Assembly: GCA_051650305.1 (NCBI GenBank)
Contig: JBOFIT010000205.1
Coordinates: forward strand, 1-22,598
Direction of reading: 5' to 3'
DNA from: JBOFDK01 sp051650305
GTDB taxonomy: Bacteria > Bacillota > Clostridia > Lachnospirales > Cellulosilyticaceae
Length of the DNA: 22,598 nt
Of the stretch, positions 20,866 to 22,598 are shown in pieces (within the stretch, counting starts at the first letter, position 1; each line of letters opens with the position of its first letter). The notes beneath the pieces were generated by a model that made no database searches, had not been told where the DNA came from, and saw only the letters and a list, made by a program, of their open reading frames with translations. The translations under genes and the position numbers were made by a program.

Positions 20866-21286
20866 AATAAATCACACCACTAATTACGATTCCTAATCCT
20901 ATGAAAAATCCCATTACCATAAGCCCCGCAGCTGGGTTTCCTTCACCGATCTCTTTATTTAAGTCATACTTACGTTTAAAGCCTCTATGACATAAGTACC
21001 CTACCATAAAGCAGATGATACCCATAGCAAAATAAATAACGGTGCTACCAACACCTACTAAGAACGTCTCTACCTGTTCTGTCACCGTCTTACTTATCAC
21101 TGCACTTTTTAAGATGATCCCTACACCGATAGAGATTCCAGCTGAAATATAACCTACAGCTACATTGCGCTTCTTGATCTCTTCTGCGAAGTTGCACGGA
21201 ATCACTGCATCTACTAAAAAAATACCTACTTGCATCAGTATGGAACCTATTACCGAATAAATCACTATACCTATTAAATCTTGCAT
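20864..21286 (-). CDS. DUF350 family membrane protein
   Basis: A 140-residue protein with four membrane helices (about 4-26, 45-65, 77-98, 118-138). The family pattern is visible in 'NVAVGYISAGISIGVGIILKSA' (described, about 46-67) and 'EIGEGNPAAGLMVMGFFIGLGIVIS' (about 112-136): two similar helix pairs, each with a charged N-A-A/V motif before a Gly-rich helix. DUF350 proteins (YjfL-like) have no proven function. They often neighbour DUF4178 and spermidine-synthase-like genes, as here. GGGGGA stands before ATG 21286, only 12 bases after the stop of DUF4178, so the two are co-translated. The long repeats noted are given by position for reference. Confidence 0.85.
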   Translation of the reverse strand: MQDLIGIVIYSVIGSILMQVGIFLVDAVIPCNFAEEIKKRNVAVGYISAGISIGVGIILKSAVISKTVTEQVETFLVGVGSTVIYFAMGIICFMVGYLCHRGFKRKYDLNKEIGEGNPAAGLMVMGFFIGLGIVISGVIY

Positions 21287-21298
21287 CCCTATTCCCCC

Positions 21299-22405
21299 TT
21301 ATTTTCCCGAACTCGTGCCGCCACCGGACGAATTTCTCGTATTGACACTTCTTTGCCTTACACTGGCTACATAGCCACTGTAATTTTTAGTACCTGTGCC
21401 CATGTTGTAGTCATCTGTATAATTACTATAACTATTAGGATCTGACTTATATCTACCATAGTCTCTTTTATAAGCATTTCTATAGTAGTAAGACCTGTAG
21501 AAACCTCTGGTGCTTCCCCTTGCATAGTACGGATATTGACCACTTGTGTACACATACTTCCTAGAGCTTACCTGTATATAAAATTGATCATCTTCTCCTT
21601 TATAGAGTAGGCAGTACTCCTTATCTGTTAATAATGCTATGGACCCATCTTCTTCATTATCTTGTACCGATTCGATATGCTTATAGAACTTATCCATCAA
21701 CTCTTTTGCTGCGACGTCTAAAGTATTACTCGTACGGTACACATGGGCACGTTGCTTATGATTCACTTCTGACGTCACAGATGTTACATATGTATAACTC
21801 GTATTCTTGTCTAGGTATTTCTTGATAGGCTCCTTGTTTGCAAAAAAGATAGGAAAGCCTATCACACCTACTAGTATAAGCAGTATACCTACACCCATCA
21901 TCAGTTTATTCTTCTCTATACCTCTGCTACTCATCGCTCCACTTATGCCGCCGTGGTTACTATACCCATTCTCTTGGACGATCTCAATCTCATGGGCATC
22001 TAGATAGTACCCTCTTGCATACTCTGTACCATCTTCCCACACTTCTTCTGCGATGATATTTTCCTCTGACTGGTCCTCATATTCCTTGAATCTTACCAAA
22101 TCTCCCAAGTCTACATCCACAGCTCCTAGTGTACTCACAACGATTGCTTCACCTGTATCGACACATCGGTAACCACCATCGGTAGGATTATATCTTACCA
22201 CTGTGTATAGTCCATATTCTTTATAAGCATTATCCACACTGAGCCATCTCACTGATCCACTACCTTCTTCAGTAAGCATATACTCTGTCCATTCTTCTTG
22301 ATCACGCTGATTCCTATACCTTATACAACCTTTCACATAGTAGTAATCTCCATCTACTTTTACACGCTGGTTTATATTCAGATAAACACTTCCGCCAACC
22401 ATCAT
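21299..22405 (-). CDS. DUF4178 domain protein with membrane anchor and Tyr/Ser-rich tail
   Basis: A 368-residue protein. Residues 10-145 form a beta-rich DUF4178 domain, seen in 'YYYVKGCIRYRNQRDQEEW', 'EYMLTEEGSGSVRWLSVD' and the following strands. A membrane helix lies at about 168-188. A second region at 190-300 of mixed strand and helix would be on the other side of the membrane and contains 'LLTDKEYCLLYKGEDDQFYIQ'. The final 70 residues are low-complexity Tyr, Arg, Ser and Gly. The start is ATG 22405 or the next codon, after GGGGGA. It is first of the DUF4178-DUF350-aminopropyltransferase cluster with its own promoter. The function of DUF4178 is unknown. Confidence 0.75.
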   Translation of the reverse strand: MMVGGSVYLNINQRVKVDGDYYYVKGCIRYRNQRDQEEWTEYMLTEEGSGSVRWLSVDNAYKEYGLYTVVRYNPTDGGYRCVDTGEAIVVSTLGAVDVDLGDLVRFKEYEDQSEENIIAEEVWEDGTEYARGYYLDAHEIEIVQENGYSNHGGISGAMSSRGIEKNKLMMGVGILLILVGVIGFPIFFANKEPIKKYLDKNTSYTYVTSVTSEVNHKQRAHVYRTSNTLDVAAKELMDKFYKHIESVQDNEEDGSIALLTDKEYCLLYKGEDDQFYIQVSSRKYVYTSGQYPYYARGSTRGFYRSYYYRNAYKRDYGRYKSDPNSYSNYTDDYNMGTGTKNYSGYVASVRQRSVNTRNSSGGGTSSGK

Positions 22406-22454
22406 TTTCCCCCTGACGCACTCTAACCTTTGTAGTAATCTGACTTTTCTTTAA

Positions 22455-22483
22455 ATTCTACTATAAGTTTTTATCTTTGTCTA
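22455..22483 (-). promoter_or_regulatory. Sigma-A promoter of the DUF4178 cluster
   Basis: TAGACA (22483-22478) and TAGAAT (22460-22455) on the minus strand are 17 bases apart, each one mismatch from consensus. The leader is about 43 nt and holds no evident structure. Confidence 0.65.
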
Positions 22484-22510
22484 CTTACACATCTTGATAA
22501 CATTAAGTTT

Positions 22511-22557
22511 CACTAAAAAAGTTGTACCACCTCTCGTATGGATGTGGTACAACTTTT
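22511..22557. terminator. Terminator at the right edge
   Basis: Perfect 14-bp arms (22517-22530 and 22544-22557) with a 13-nt loop and A/T runs on each side. It follows the gene that enters from the right edge. Confidence 0.88.
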
Positions 22558-22559
22558 AT

Positions 22560-22598
22560 TTAAGCTTTTACATTAAACAAACTTCCTGGTTCAAGAGA
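22560..22598 (-). CDS. C-terminal end of a gene entering from the right edge
   Basis: Twelve codons reading SLEPGSLFNVKA and a TAA stop at 22562-22560, directly before a strong terminator on the same strand. The position supports a real gene end, but the piece is too short to identify. Confidence 0.45.
   Translation of the reverse strand, partial: SLEPGSLFNVKA

Overview
The window looks like chromosomal DNA of a low-GC, endospore-forming member of the Clostridia. The evidence is a GerA/SpoVAF-type germination protein, a large (265-nt) SRP RNA with an Alu-type domain, AGGAGG/GGGGG ribosome sites, sigma-A promoters and many short terminators. Cellulosilyticum or a related Lachnospirales genus is my guess from general character, not from a search. 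I see no phage, insertion sequence, CRISPR array, rRNA or tRNA. Nearly all genes lie on the minus strand; only the SpoVAF-like gene (3695-5122) and a small chagasin-like gene (12912-13199) are on the plus strand.

Layout, left to right. (1) 1-2074: a minus-strand envelope operon with a DUF1700-like acidic membrane protein, a DUF4097-like (toastrack) anchored beta-solenoid protein, and the N-terminus of a membrane protein that is probably a sensor histidine kinase, cut by the window edge. (2) 2198-3561: tadA, a YbjN-like protein and the SRP RNA gene, whose -10 box sits in the loop of the preceding terminator. (3) 3695-5122: orphan SpoVAF/GerA-type protein. (4) 5160-10113: a mannoside operon, GH38 alpha-mannosidase then a two-domain mannose-6-phosphate isomerase then a GntR/UTRA repressor, with a paired GT-N4-AC operator at the promoter. 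(5) 10274-12739: a small membrane protein, a membrane-anchored Mrr-like domain protein lacking usual catalytic residues, and a purine-type NCS2 permease. (6) 12912-13617: a chagasin-like protein convergent with a Cys/Gly-rich repeat protein. (7) 13720-16831: an operon of proteins I do not recognise: a 637-aa membrane protein with a large extracytoplasmic coiled-coil region, a 221-aa membrane partner joined to it by an ATGA overlap, and a 151-aa soluble protein. (8) 16968-19218: MATE transporter and TruA. (9) 19291-22405: DUF4178, DUF350 and a membrane-fused spermidine-synthase-like protein. (10) The right edge holds the last codons of another minus-strand gene.

The strongest unexplained signal is regulatory. 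A 17-bp element, CTTAAG-N4-(A/C)TTAAGT, occurs upstream of operon (1) and operon (7) in the same orientation with 16/17 identity, and in both cases a weak -35 and a -10-like hexamer lie at the same distance from it. It has the form of an OmpR/PhoB-family response-regulator site. Because operon (1) seems to encode a sensor kinase, the unknown coiled-coil membrane operon may be a second output of the same envelope-sensing two-component system. The DUF4178-DUF350-aminopropyltransferase cluster is another membrane-linked module of poorly understood function, but it does not carry this element.
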